DNA of 64,000 nucleotides from NCBI RefSeq assembly GCF_000972785.3, contig NZ_CP011253.3, positions 2,480,001 to 2,544,000 on the forward strand. Reading direction: 5' to 3'. Every line of letters begins with the position of its first letter. The stretch's first letter is position 1. This DNA is from Pandoraea oxalativorans. Its GTDB lineage: Bacteria > Pseudomonadota > Gammaproteobacteria > Burkholderiales > Burkholderiaceae. The translations under genes and the position numbers were made by a program. Positions 53,886 through 63,580 of the stretch are shown here, piece after piece. A model generated the notes under the pieces. The model was not told where the DNA came from, made no database searches, and worked only from the letters and a program-made list of their open reading frames with translations.

Positions 53886-54785
53886 ATGTTTGACCTTGCA
53901 CAAGCTTCGGATGTCCTCTCTACGACCCATGCAGACCGGCCAGCCGACAACCTGCGTCCTGCGTCGTCACCTGCGGCCGCCCGGGCGCCGGCGTCAGCCG
54001 TGCCCGGCATGGGTGCGCTGCGCGAAGAACGTCTGCCGTTTGTCGTCACCATCGCGAGCGACGAGTCGTCGTTGCGCGATGCCGTTGCGATGCGCCAGGC
54101 GGCCTATGGCCGCCATCTGCCCGAACTCGCGGCAACGCTGAGCGAGCCGGAGATCAGCGACCGGGAACCGGGCTGCGTTGTTCTGGTGGCGCGCGCCCGG
54201 CTCGATGGCGCGGTGCTCGGCACGATGCGCATCCAGACCAATCGCTATCAGGCATTGCATCTTGAGGATTCCGCACCGCTGCCCGACTGGCTCGACAGCG
54301 CAGCACTGGCGGAAGCCACACGTCTTGGCGTGGTGGCGGGTCCGGTGGGACGCGTCGTGAAGACAGCGCTTTTCAAGGCGTTTTATCAGTACTGCCTGAT
54401 CTCGGGCATCGACTGGATGGTGATTACGGCACGCCCGCCGCTGCATCGGCAGTACGAAGCGCTGATGTTTGCGGACGTCTTCCCGTCGCGGGGGCTGATC
54501 CCGATGGCACATGTCGGCGGCATCGGGCATCGGGTGCTGGCGCTGGATGTGGCGCAGGCACGTACGCGCTGGCAGTCGGCAGGTCACCCGTTGTTTGCCT
54601 ACATGTGCCTCACCCATCACCCCGACTTGCGTCTTGGCATGTCGCGCGAGGCAGAGGTTGGGCAGGTACGGAACGACGACGGGTCAGTGCCGGTTGAAGC
54701 CAGTGCTGGCGCGCATTTGCGGGATTTATCTTTTGGTGCCGACGAGGTACGATGCGTAGCAGCAGGCTACAGCCTGGCGGTGTAA
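53886..54785 (+). CDS. FeeM-like N-acyl amino acid synthase / GNAT acyltransferase
   Basis: A 299-residue protein. After a variable N-terminus (1-45), the region FVVTIASDESSLRDAVAMRQAAYG ... LGTMRIQTNRYQALHLEDSAPLP ... AALAEATRLGVVAG ... KTALFKAFYQYCLISGIDWMVITARPPLHRQYEALMF follows the FeeM/autoinducer-synthase-like GNAT pattern. FeeM joins long-chain acyl groups from acyl carrier protein to an amino acid. The acceptor cannot be read from sequence. ATG 53886 is ten bases from AAGGAG; a GTG at 53877 is too close to it. A GGDEF-EAL gene follows on the same strand after 217 bases, suggesting a functional link. Confidence 0.68.
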   Translation: MFDLAQASDVLSTTHADRPADNLRPASSPAAARAPASAVPGMGALREERLPFVVTIASDESSLRDAVAMRQAAYGRHLPELAATLSEPEISDREPGCVVLVARARLDGAVLGTMRIQTNRYQALHLEDSAPLPDWLDSAALAEATRLGVVAGPVGRVVKTALFKAFYQYCLISGIDWMVITARPPLHRQYEALMFADVFPSRGLIPMAHVGGIGHRVLALDVAQARTRWQSAGHPLFAYMCLTHHPDLRLGMSREAEVGQVRNDDGSVPVEASAGAHLRDLSFGADEVRCVAAGYSLAV

Positions 54786-54927
54786 TGCCGTTATTCGAAA
54801 TTACGTTATCCCGTCGATTGCAACAGGCAATGTTTTGCACGACGGCGGTAACGGGTAGGACGGGCGAGAGACACCTGACCGTGATGGCCGGACGACGGCC
54901 GCACGGGACAGGGCCGGCCCGGCCGGG

Positions 54928-54951
54928 GAGGCGAGCTTCGATGCTCGCCTC
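54928..54951 (+). terminator. Hairpin between acyltransferase and GGDEF-EAL genes
   Basis: A perfect 9-bp stem (54928-54936 with 54943-54951, loop of six) without a U-tract. It could lower read-through from the acyltransferase gene into the GGDEF-EAL gene. Confidence 0.45.
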
Positions 54952-55002
54952 GTCCGGAGATCGACACGGGGGCGACCAACGAGATAAGGGCACAAAAGTC
55001 AT

Positions 55003-58000
55003 ATGGCGGGGGAACTCGGCAACGAGCGCGACGACGGCCGTAATACGAACGATTTCTCCGATGAGTTGAGCGAACTCACCGGCACGCGGCGCCGTTGGCG
55101 CATCACGGCCCGGCTCGACGAACTCTTTCGCAGCATTTCCCTATACGCGGTGCCCGCAGCGATCATGCTGCTCTCCGGCATCGTGCTCATGTTCCAGGAA
55201 AGTCAGTACGCCGTGCGCGGTGCGACCACGGTGAGCTTTCGGGCGCAGGGCGATTTTCCTGCGACGTTCAATCCGCCGATGGCGCAGGGGGCGCTGGAGC
55301 GCGCGCCGCTGGTCCAGCAATTCAGCACGCATCTGTCCGAAGCGCCGGTGTGGTTTCGCTTCTCGGTGCCGCCGGTGGGCGGGCAGGAGCGAACCGTCAT
55401 CGAGTTTCCCTCGCGGCATGCGCAGACGCTCGCCTGCTGGCGAAGCCCCGACACGCCTGCCATCGGCCGCGCCGACCGGGGCGATGTCAGCGGTGCGATT
55501 CGCATGTCGAAGGCGGGCTTCGCGATTGACCTCGGTCATCTGGTCGAGCCGGTCACGTTGCTGTGTCAGGGCACATTCTCCGGCCCGGCGCATCTGTCGC
55601 TCGTCGCCTGGCCCGGACCCGAGCTGCGCATCTCCGAGAAGGAATTTCATCGCAGCAACGGCCTGCTCGAAGGCGGTCTGTTGACGCTCTCGGCATTCGT
55701 GCTCGTCACCGCGATCATCAATAAGGAATGGTTGTATGTGCTGTTCGCCGCCTGGCTGATCGGCAACCTTCGGCTAGCGGCCAATTCGCTCGGCGCGGAC
55801 ACGCAGTGGCTGGAGCGCGCCATTCCGATGGAGTGGGACGCGCTGGTGCGCAAGGCGACGTTCGCCATCTATTACGTGCTGACCTATTCGCTGTTCACGC
55901 AGCTATTCAAGAAGGAACTGCGTCTGATCGGCCTGCGCTGGATGGTGATGGTCCTGCAATGGGCTGGCGTGGTACTGTGCTGCGCTGCCATCGCGTTGCC
56001 GTACGCGCACTTTATCCCGGTGCTGTGGGCTGTGGCCGCGTTGGGCATCGTGATCGTGCTGGTATTGCTCGTGCGCATTCTGGTGCTCACGCGCTCCCGC
56101 GTGGCGGTCTGGTACAGCGCGTCGCTGGCCATCGTTCTGTTCGCGACGTTCTCCGAGGTCATTGCCGCCGCCTTCAATGCGCGCGCGTTGTCGTCGGCGC
56201 TCAATAGCGTGACGGCGGCGTTGTTCTCCAGTCTGATGGCCGCGCTGGCGATTGCCGAGCAGATGCGTCTGGAGCACAAGGGCAAGCTCGAAGCGCAGAC
56301 CCAATTGCGCAACGCCTACGACGTGACGCCGGTTGGCCTGTTCACGCTGAACGATCAGGGCGTGTTCGTCCGGGGCAACGCGGCGCTGCATACCATGCTC
56401 GGCATTCCCAACGCCGAGGGACGCACGTTCCGCTGGGACCAGTATTTCGGTCAGAGCACATGGCGCATGTTGCTTGACGTCGCCCAGCACAGCGACGAGT
56501 CCGAGCTTGAAATCCTCTCGCTGCCTCGCGACGACGGGCGTATCAGCCGTTATCTCGTCAAGGCGATTTTCTCCGACGGGCGTATCGAAGGGTCCTTGCA
56601 GGACATCACGGAACGCGCCCGCACGATGGAGCAACTGCGGTATCTGGCGGAGAACGACCCGCTCACGGGCGTCTCGAATCGACGTGGCATCGAAAAATCG
56701 CTGGGCGAAGCCATTCGCACGCTCTCCGATGCGCGTCCGGCGGCGCTGGCGTATCTCGATCTGGACCGCTTCAAACTCGTCAACGATCTGTTCGGGCATG
56801 CGGCGGGCGACGAGGTGCTGCGTCAGGCCTGCGACCGGATGCGTGCGCGATTGTCGACGGAACAGAGCGTGGGGCGCACCGGCGGCGACGAGTTCATCGT
56901 GGTGTTCCGCGACGCCACTATCAAGGAGGCGGCGGCGGTCGCGCGTCGTCTGGTGGACGCTATCGCCGGAGAGCCGTATCAGATCGGCGAGCGGGCGTTT
57001 CAGGTGCGCGCATCGGCCGGTGTCATCGAGCTGACGACCGATATGCGCGTGCCCGACGCGATTTCGTCCGCCGACCGGGCCTGCCGTGAGGCCAAGAAGA
57101 GCCGTCGCGAACTCGTCGTCTACGAACGCGGGGCGGCGGCGTTCCGGGAGCGTCTGGCGGAGTTGCGTCTGATCGACGCGCTCGATGCCGGACTCACGCC
57201 CAACACGTTGTTCCTGGAAATGCAGCCGATCATGGAGATGGCGTCGCCAGGCGACTCGCTGAACTTCGAGGTGCTGCTGCGCATGCGCGATTCGGACGGC
57301 AATATCGTGCCGGCGTCGCGCATCATCAGCGCGGCCGAAGAGAACGGCACCATCGGCATGATCGACAAATGGGTGCTCACGAATACGTTGGCGTGGATCG
57401 ATACGCATCGGGATCAGCTATCCAAGACGCGCTTCGTTTGCGTCAACCTCTCGGGGGCATCGCTCAACGACGAGCATTTCGTGCGGGATATCTTTGCGAC
57501 GCTGGCCGCGCATGAGCGTTCGGTGGGGCTGCTGTGCATCGAAATCACCGAGACGGTCGCGTTGCACGATCTCGACAACACGCGACGCTTCGTCGATCGC
57601 ATCCACCAGTTGGGCGGGCGTATCGCGCTCGACGACTTCGGCGCGGGCTTCAGTTCGTTTTCCTATCTTAAGGACCTTGCCGTCGACGCGATCAAGATCG
57701 ACGGCGCGTTCGTCAAGAGCATGGCGGCACATCCGGCCAATCTGGCCATCGTCGAGGCCATCGTGGCGCTTGCCAAGAACCTCGGCATTCGCAGCGTGGC
57801 GGAGTGGGTCGAAGACGCCGCAACGCTGGAAGCGCTCTCCGAGCTGGGCGTCGACTACGTGCAGGGCTTTCTCATCGCACGGCCGCAAACGCCTGAAGCG
57901 ATCCTCGCCGCCGACTCTGCCGCAAGCTTCATTCGCGATCCGCAACTGGCGACTTTGCTCGGTGAACTGGAACAGTCGTTCTACCGACGCCCGGGCACCC

Positions 58001-58017
58001 GTTCCGCACTGCACTGA
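55003..58017 (+). CDS. GGDEF-EAL protein with extracytoplasmic sensor and PAS-like domain
   Basis: A 1004-residue protein. Helix at about 46-66, a periplasmic beta-rich sensor of 7TMR-DISM type (70-215), seven or so helices (about 220-425), a PAS-like domain (about 440-545), GGDEF (550-710) and EAL (730-990). The cyclase motif GGDEF (627-631) is intact, but the inhibitory RxxD five residues upstream is missing. The EAL domain keeps E756 (EVLLR), the ITET glutamate, LDDFG, the KIDGAF lysine and the final VQGF glutamine, so phosphodiesterase activity is also likely. It therefore may both make and break c-di-GMP depending on the periplasmic signal. AAGGG precedes ATG 55003. Confidence 0.9.
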   Translation: MAGELGNERDDGRNTNDFSDELSELTGTRRRWRITARLDELFRSISLYAVPAAIMLLSGIVLMFQESQYAVRGATTVSFRAQGDFPATFNPPMAQGALERAPLVQQFSTHLSEAPVWFRFSVPPVGGQERTVIEFPSRHAQTLACWRSPDTPAIGRADRGDVSGAIRMSKAGFAIDLGHLVEPVTLLCQGTFSGPAHLSLVAWPGPELRISEKEFHRSNGLLEGGLLTLSAFVLVTAIINKEWLYVLFAAWLIGNLRLAANSLGADTQWLERAIPMEWDALVRKATFAIYYVLTYSLFTQLFKKELRLIGLRWMVMVLQWAGVVLCCAAIALPYAHFIPVLWAVAALGIVIVLVLLVRILVLTRSRVAVWYSASLAIVLFATFSEVIAAAFNARALSSALNSVTAALFSSLMAALAIAEQMRLEHKGKLEAQTQLRNAYDVTPVGLFTLNDQGVFVRGNAALHTMLGIPNAEGRTFRWDQYFGQSTWRMLLDVAQHSDESELEILSLPRDDGRISRYLVKAIFSDGRIEGSLQDITERARTMEQLRYLAENDPLTGVSNRRGIEKSLGEAIRTLSDARPAALAYLDLDRFKLVNDLFGHAAGDEVLRQACDRMRARLSTEQSVGRTGGDEFIVVFRDATIKEAAAVARRLVDAIAGEPYQIGERAFQVRASAGVIELTTDMRVPDAISSADRACREAKKSRRELVVYERGAAAFRERLAELRLIDALDAGLTPNTLFLEMQPIMEMASPGDSLNFEVLLRMRDSDGNIVPASRIISAAEENGTIGMIDKWVLTNTLAWIDTHRDQLSKTRFVCVNLSGASLNDEHFVRDIFATLAAHERSVGLLCIEITETVALHDLDNTRRFVDRIHQLGGRIALDDFGAGFSSFSYLKDLAVDAIKIDGAFVKSMAAHPANLAIVEAIVALAKNLGIRSVAEWVEDAATLEALSELGVDYVQGFLIARPQTPEAILAADSAASFIRDPQLATLLGELEQSFYRRPGTRSALH

Positions 58018-58522
58018 CCGTTTTGCCCGACCTTGGCCTCTTCGCGAGCGCGTGAAGAGGGCGATACCTCGCGAATTCCGTCCCAAAGACGCTTGCGGAC
58101 GACGCATTAATCGCCAAAGTGTGCTGCGCATTGTGTGCATTCTGCGCAATGCTCTATTTCTCGGCGAATTTCCTTTCCTTCGCTGTCTCGTCATGCACAA
58201 CGTGCCGGAAACCCGCATGGATCGCGGGTTTCGCTGTCAAGCATGTCATTCGAAAACGGCGCACAAAGGTAACCCGACGTAAGATTTCCAACTGGAATAA
58301 ATCTTGTCCGGCGTTGAGCTGGAATGGCAGAATTTGCGCATCGACGTGATGGAGCCAGGTCTCCATGCCATCGTGAGTTATACCGCGAGACAAGGGGAGT
58401 CGCGGGGGAAGTCGGCTCACAGGTGCTCGGCAATCGACCGACACGCGCTACGAACGGGGTTAGGACCGTATCACTGCGAGGTGAGCGCGGCGCAACCAGA
58501 ACACCTAACCAGAACAACGACA
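58018..58522 (+). other. 505-base intergenic region after the GGDEF-EAL gene
   Basis: No gene is supported. A hairpin with 9-bp arms (58208-58216 and 58224-58232) is a likely terminator. The following 290 bases form the leader of the next gene; a frame open from 58304 in phase with it has poor coding character. Confidence 0.5.
58208..58232 (+). terminator. Probable terminator after the GGDEF-EAL gene
   Basis: gaaacccgc (58208-58216) pairs with gcgggtttc (58224-58232). The A/T ends of the stem make it terminator-like although only a short T stretch follows. Confidence 0.5.
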
Positions 58523-59545
58523 ATGCTTTCGACATTCCTCAAACTCGCCTACCGCTTCAGCCATTCGGAGAAGTGGCGGCACAACGAACGCCTGTGGCCG
58601 CACGCGCAGATTGCGCGCGATGCGATGGGGGCGATCGAACGATTCACCTGGCGCGGATGCAATGTGCCGCTCGCGCGTCGTGCCGAGCTGCAACGCCTGC
58701 GTCGATTGCCTTGCCACATCATCGCCAGCGGTCCTTCCGTCGCCGACATCGACTACGACGCGCTGCCGATGCATCACGTGATGGGCGTGAACGGGGCCAT
58801 CGCGCTGACCGAGCGCGCGCCGGTCAAATTCAACTACTACTGCATTCTTGATGCGGGCTTCGTGCGCCAGCGTCCCGACCTGGCGCGCCGTATCGTGGCG
58901 TGCGATCTGGTGCTGTTCGTCACGCCGGTCGTGCTGGCCCGCTTGCTGGACATGTTCCCGATGTCCGCCTTCGGCTGCCGCTTCTATCTTGTCGACGACA
59001 TTTTCAAGCGCGGGCTTGAAGCGGCCCGCACGACGCAGACGCTGCGCGCAGACGTGCAGGTCTCGGCCAGTGCGGCGTTCTTCGGGGACGAGAGTCGACT
59101 GGGGTTCAGCTTCGATATCGACAACGGCTTTTTCCACGGCGGCACGGTCGCGTACTTTGCACTGCAAGTTGCGACCTGGCTGGGTTTCAGCGAGATGTAC
59201 ATGCACGGGCTGGATCTGCGCGACGCCGCAGCGACCCCGCGCTTTTACGAAACCATGCAGACGCGTGCGCAGACGCGTCTGGACGCCGAATTCTCGACGT
59301 TGATCGAGCCATCGTTCCGGCTGGCCGCCAACGTATTGCGCGCGCGTGGCGTGCGCGTCGAGAACCTCTCGCGTACGAGCGCACTGGGCGAAGACATTTT
59401 CGCGAAGGTCGACTGGCGTTCGCTGCGTCGCCGGAATCTGAGCCTGGTCATGCCCGACGAGGCGTTGCCGGTCGCACCGCTCGACATGGTGGCGGCCGAT
59501 GGCGCGCCGTCGCTGCGGCCAACGGGAACGCACGGCCACGCCTGA
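58523..59545 (+). CDS. DUF115/WaaZ-like protein, possible lipopolysaccharide-related transferase
   Basis: A 340-residue cytosolic-looking protein. The segment PCHIIASGPSVADIDYDALPMHHVMGVNGAIAL has the nucleotide-binding look of DUF115, MptE-like and WaaZ/GT42-like proteins. It continues with YYCILDAGFVRQRPDL and a region GFSFDIDNGFFHGGTVAYFALQVATWLGFSEMYMHGLDL, also typical. Such proteins often modify the lipopolysaccharide core or surface glycans, but I cannot name the reaction. ATG 58523 is chosen for its fit; the ribosome site is weak. Confidence 0.6.
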   Translation: MLSTFLKLAYRFSHSEKWRHNERLWPHAQIARDAMGAIERFTWRGCNVPLARRAELQRLRRLPCHIIASGPSVADIDYDALPMHHVMGVNGAIALTERAPVKFNYYCILDAGFVRQRPDLARRIVACDLVLFVTPVVLARLLDMFPMSAFGCRFYLVDDIFKRGLEAARTTQTLRADVQVSASAAFFGDESRLGFSFDIDNGFFHGGTVAYFALQVATWLGFSEMYMHGLDLRDAAATPRFYETMQTRAQTRLDAEFSTLIEPSFRLAANVLRARGVRVENLSRTSALGEDIFAKVDWRSLRRRNLSLVMPDEALPVAPLDMVAADGAPSLRPTGTHGHA

Positions 59546-59646
59546 CGTCCGTCGGCCACACATCATGCGCGCGATGCGGCACGCGCCCCGGCACGCATGA
59601 TGCGCAAAAGTCCGTGCGTAGGGCCGCCGCGCGGTGGCCTACCTGC

Positions 59647-59652
59647 TACAAT
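59647..59652 (+). promoter_or_regulatory. Candidate -10 box of ftsK
   Basis: TACAAT 34 bases before the ftsK ATG; no clear -35. An in-frame stop at 59678-59680 shows that the coding region does not extend further upstream. Confidence 0.4.
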
Positions 59653-59686
59653 CGCTCTCCGGGTTTTCCTGAAGCAATGAGCGATT

Positions 59687-62600
59687 ATGGGGTTTGGCTG
59701 GTTCGGACTGTCGACGTTTTGGTTGCTGGCACTGTGCTGGCCTGGCGTACGGGGTCTGCTTGGCGGTGAGATACGAATCTTCGGCCCCGGCACACTCCGT
59801 ATGCTGCTTGGCGTTCCGCTGGCGATGGTGTCCAGCGCCACGCTGGCTGCGCTCACGGGCGGCGACAGCCATGCTGCCGGTGGCAGCATCGGCCAGTCGC
59901 TCTCCCATGGTTTGAGCGTCGCGCTCGGCGGCACGCTGGCCATGGGCCTCTCCGGCTTCGTCCTCCTCTTTTCTCTCCCGCTTGTCTTCGGCACCACCTG
60001 GTGGGGCATGTTCTCGCGTCGCCCATCGGCCGACGACGAGGACGAAGCGCCTGCGTTCGAGCCGCGCGATTCTCGTTTAGACACGGGCACGCGTGAGCCG
60101 GTCCGGGGTCTGTCACAGGTATCGTTTGACACGGGAGAGCGTGGCGAGCGCGGCAGCTACACGCCGACGCTCGGACAAGGTCACCACAACGTCGGCAGTC
60201 TGATCGAAGAACCGGTGCCGCGTCGTCGCGGCCTGGCGGCACAACCGCGCTGGAAGCTGTCGGACGAAGAGCGCGCGCGTCTGGATGCCATGCAACCTCC
60301 GCCGCTGACCACACGCGGTGCGCCGCGTGCCGAGCCGACGTTTGGCGCCAATGCGGCGACGCGTCCGGCAGGGAAGGGGACTTCGGTCGGACGTACAACG
60401 CCAGTCGTTGCCGCGGCAGTGGGTGCCGGTGCGGTCGCGTCATCGGGTAGCGCTGCTGCAACTACCGGAGTGACGCGCACCGTCATCCCGCGTGGTGCGT
60501 ATGCCGCGAAACTGAGCCGTGGCGAAGCGCTGCGGACGACGGAATTCGTGCGCGCCGAACCGGGCATAACGCCTCGCGAGCCGCGACCGGCCGCGTCGCC
60601 GTCGTCATCTGTCGTGCAGCGGCACGCCCCGCCATCGACGAACTCAACCTCCGTACCGAATTCCGCTTCGCAGACCGGGCCGCTGAATTCCGCATCGATG
60701 CCTGGCGCGACCGGCTATCGGCGTCCTGTCGGCATGGCTCCGGCGCACTTGCGTGGCACGGTCGTGCACAGTCCGTTCCGCAAGCCGCAGTTGGGTCTCG
60801 AAGATGTTCCGCCGCGAGGTGCCCCGCCGCGTTCGCAAGCGCCGATGTCGCAAATGTCGTCTCCTGCGGGCGACGCGGTGTCGACGCAGAGTGCATCGAA
60901 TGCCGCCGAGTCGATCCCCTTTGCTCCCGCAACACCCGCAACGCCAGCGACGGCGGTCATGCGTGGTGCAGCCTCATGGTCGGCGGCAGACGCTGCTGTC
61001 CCGCTGGCGTCCGACGTGGCAGCGTTTTCTCCCATCGACTGGTCGGTCAACGACGTCGTGGAACCGACCGCCCAGCCGATGCCCGAAGGCCCGAGCCTGG
61101 CGATGCTGGCCGAACAGGAAGCCGCGCGCGCAGCCGAGCAGGCCAGGATCGACGCGATGATTGCGCTGCGTCAGGAGGCGGAGGCATTGCTGCGCGACTT
61201 ACGAGACTGGGCGTCGCCTGTGTCGTCGGACGCACGCGGTGCACCGGTTTTGGCGGAACCGTCTGACGCTGTCGACGTAGATACGCACGACGCCGCGCCG
61301 ACGTCGCGCGATAGCGATGTCGACATCGCGGTACCTGACATTCCTGCACCGGCGGGGGCGCCCGAGGTCGTTGTGGCTGAGCCGCTCACGCCTGCGGAAG
61401 TCCTCAATTTGCCGCCGATGATGCAACTGCGGCAGCCGGTCGTTCCCGTATCCGGCACAGCGATGCCCTGCGCTGCGCCACCGCGTCCGTTCGTCTTTGC
61501 GGACGTGCTGGCGAGCGTCGAAGCGTACGACGCTACCGTCACGGCACCTGCAACTCAGACCGTCGCCGCACAAACCGCTGCCGTGTCGGCGGGGATTGCA
61601 GCCGAAGCATCGGGTGGAGACGATGAACTTCCTCCTTTCGACGTTTCCGGCGCTACCGATGTGATCGATGTTGCGGACGTTGCTGACGTTGCGGGGCAGG
61701 TAAGTCCTGTTGCGCCTGCATTCGTGCCGTCTGTCCATGAGGCTGCGTCGAGATTGCCCGATGGGGCGGAGGCCTTAGACACCTCTGCGCGTGTCATTCC
61801 ACCGGACATCGACGAAGCCCTTGAGCCCTCCGTGAAGCCGCATTACGTTCTGCGCGCCGATGGCACGTGGGCGAGGGCGGATGGGTTGCCGCTGACGTCG
61901 GACGATACGACGCCGCTCGCACAGCCCACACCTGAACACCTGTCGCCTGCTACGCCGGTGATCCCTGCGATCCCGTCGTTCGGTGCCGCATCCGTAGCAC
62001 CGTCGGCCCCCTTCGGTGTCGCGCCTTCCACTGCGACGCCAGCGGCAAACTTCACCGCAGCCACGCCTTACGAGCTACCGCCGCCGCGTGTCGCCATCGA
62101 TTACGACCTGCCTGCGCTGGACCTCCTGGCACCGGCAACGGCCAGCGACCATGCCAACGTTGTTTCGGACGAAGCGCTCGCTGCAGTGAGTCAACTGATC
62201 GAGCAACGCCTCGCCGAATTCAAGGTGCCGGTGACGGTCGTCGGCGCATCCGCCGGACCGGTCATTACGCGCTTCGAAGTGGAGCCGGCGGTCGGTGTGC
62301 GCGGCGCGCAGGTCGTGGGTCTCATGAAGGATCTGGCGCGTGCGCTGGGCGTTACGTCCATCCGCGTGGTCGAGACGATTCCCGGCAAGACGTGCATGGG
62401 GCTTGAGTTGCCGAATGCACAGCGTCAGATGATCCGCCTTTCGGAAATTCTGACTGCGCCGGTCTTCGATGCGCATCGCTCGCGTCTCGCGCTGGCGATG
62501 GGCAAGGACATCACGGGCGAGCCGATCGTGGCCGATCTGGCACGTGCGCCGCACTTGCTCGTGGCCGGTACGACGGGCTCGGGCAAATCGGTGGCGGTCA

Positions 62601-63580
62601 ATGCCATGATCCTGTCGCTGCTCTACAAGGCGACGCCGGACGACGTTCGTCTCATCATGATTGACCCGAAGATGCTGGAGCTGTCCGTCTACGGCGGTAT
62701 TCCGCATCTGCTTGCACCGGTCGTCACCGACATGAAGCAAGCTGCGCATGCGCTGAACTGGTGCGTCGGCGAAATGGAGAAACGCTACCGGCTGATGTCG
62801 GCGCTGGGCGTGCGTAATCTGGCGGGCTACAACGACAAGATCGATGCAGCGCGCGCCGCTGGCGAGAAGGTCGGCAACCCGTTCTCGCTGACGCCGGACG
62901 CGCCCGAACCGCTGGACCGTTTGCCGTTCATCGTCGTGGTCATCGACGAACTGGCCGATCTCATGATGGTGGCGGGCAAGAAGATCGAGGAACTGATCGC
63001 GCGTCTGGCCCAAAAGGCGCGTGCCGCCGGTATCCACCTGATTCTGGCGACGCAGCGCCCGTCGGTCGACGTCATCACCGGTCTGATCAAGGCGAATATT
63101 CCGACGCGGGTCGCCTTCCAGGTATCGTCGAAAATCGACTCCCGCACGATCCTCGATCAAATGGGGGCAGAGTCGTTGCTGGGGCAGGGCGACATGCTGT
63201 TTCTGCCACCGGGCACGGGGTATCCGCAACGCGTGCACGGCGCGTTCGTCGCCGATGACGAGGTGCACCGCGTGGTGCAGCATTGGCAGCAGTACGGCGA
63301 GCCGGACTACGACGAGGCCATCCTCGCAGGCGATCCGGCCGACGCAGCGTCCGCCGATCTGTTCGGCGACACGGCGGGCGACGCCGAAGCCGATCCGCTC
63401 TACGACGAAGCCGCGGCTTTCGTGCTGAACTCGCGGCGCGCGTCGATTTCCGCCGTGCAGCGGCAATTGCGCATCGGGTACAACCGGGCGGCGCGGCTGA
63501 TCGAGCAGATGGAAGCGGCCGGGCTCGTTACGCCGATGGGCCGCAACGGCACCCGCGAAGTGGTCGCGCCGGGCGAATAG
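59687..63580 (+). CDS. ftsK: FtsK/SpoIIIE-type DNA translocase
   Basis: A 1297-residue protein. The N-terminal membrane part is short, with about three helices (around 8-25, 38-58 and 75-103) instead of four. A very long Ala/Pro/Val-rich linker (about 110-800) precedes the motor. The motor has the alpha-domain block ([20 protein letters not shown]), Walker A GTTGSGKS from residue 961 and Walker [15 protein letters not shown]-terminal gamma winged helix ([26 protein letters not shown]) reads KOPS-type sites. It pumps DNA at the division septum. An in-frame stop lies just upstream of ATG 59687, so the short membrane part is real in this assembly. It could be the second FtsK paralogue common in this family. 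Confidence 0.9.
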   Translation: MGFGWFGLSTFWLLALCWPGVRGLLGGEIRIFGPGTLRMLLGVPLAMVSSATLAALTGGDSHAAGGSIGQSLSHGLSVALGGTLAMGLSGFVLLFSLPLVFGTTWWGMFSRRPSADDEDEAPAFEPRDSRLDTGTREPVRGLSQVSFDTGERGERGSYTPTLGQGHHNVGSLIEEPVPRRRGLAAQPRWKLSDEERARLDAMQPPPLTTRGAPRAEPTFGANAATRPAGKGTSVGRTTPVVAAAVGAGAVASSGSAAATTGVTRTVIPRGAYAAKLSRGEALRTTEFVRAEPGITPREPRPAASPSSSVVQRHAPPSTNSTSVPNSASQTGPLNSASMPGATGYRRPVGMAPAHLRGTVVHSPFRKPQLGLEDVPPRGAPPRSQAPMSQMSSPAGDAVSTQSASNAAESIPFAPATPATPATAVMRGAASWSAADAAVPLASDVAAFSPIDWSVNDVVEPTAQPMPEGPSLAMLAEQEAARAAEQARIDAMIALRQEAEALLRDLRDWASPVSSDARGAPVLAEPSDAVDVDTHDAAPTSRDSDVDIAVPDIPAPAGAPEVVVAEPLTPAEVLNLPPMMQLRQPVVPVSGTAMPCAAPPRPFVFADVLASVEAYDATVTAPATQTVAAQTAAVSAGIAAEASGGDDELPPFDVSGATDVIDVADVADVAGQVSPVAPAFVPSVHEAASRLPDGAEALDTSARVIPPDIDEALEPSVKPHYVLRADGTWARADGLPLTSDDTTPLAQPTPEHLSPATPVIPAIPSFGAASVAPSAPFGVAPSTATPAANFTAATPYELPPPRVAIDYDLPALDLLAPATASDHANVVSDEALAAVSQLIEQRLAEFKVPVTVVGASAGPVITRFEVEPAVGVRGAQVVGLMKDLARALGVTSIRVVETIPGKTCMGLELPNAQRQMIRLSEILTAPVFDAHRSRLALAMGKDITGEPIVADLARAPHLLVAGTTGSGKSVAVNAMILSLLYKATPDDVRLIMIDPKMLELSVYGGIPHLLAPVVTDMKQAAHALNWCVGEMEKRYRLMSALGVRNLAGYNDKIDAARAAGEKVGNPFSLTPDAPEPLDRLPFIVVVIDELADLMMVAGKKIEELIARLAQKARAAGIHLILATQRPSVDVITGLIKANIPTRVAFQVSSKIDSRTILDQMGAESLLGQGDMLFLPPGTGYPQRVHGAFVADDEVHRVVQHWQQYGEPDYDEAILAGDPADAASADLFGDTAGDAEADPLYDEAAAFVLNSRRASISAVQRQLRIGYNRAARLIEQMEAAGLVTPMGRNGTREVVAPGE

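Noticed and set aside
58304..58522. Extended N-terminus of the DUF115-like protein
   Set aside because: It is rich in Arg, His and Cys and unlike the family start; treated as leader.
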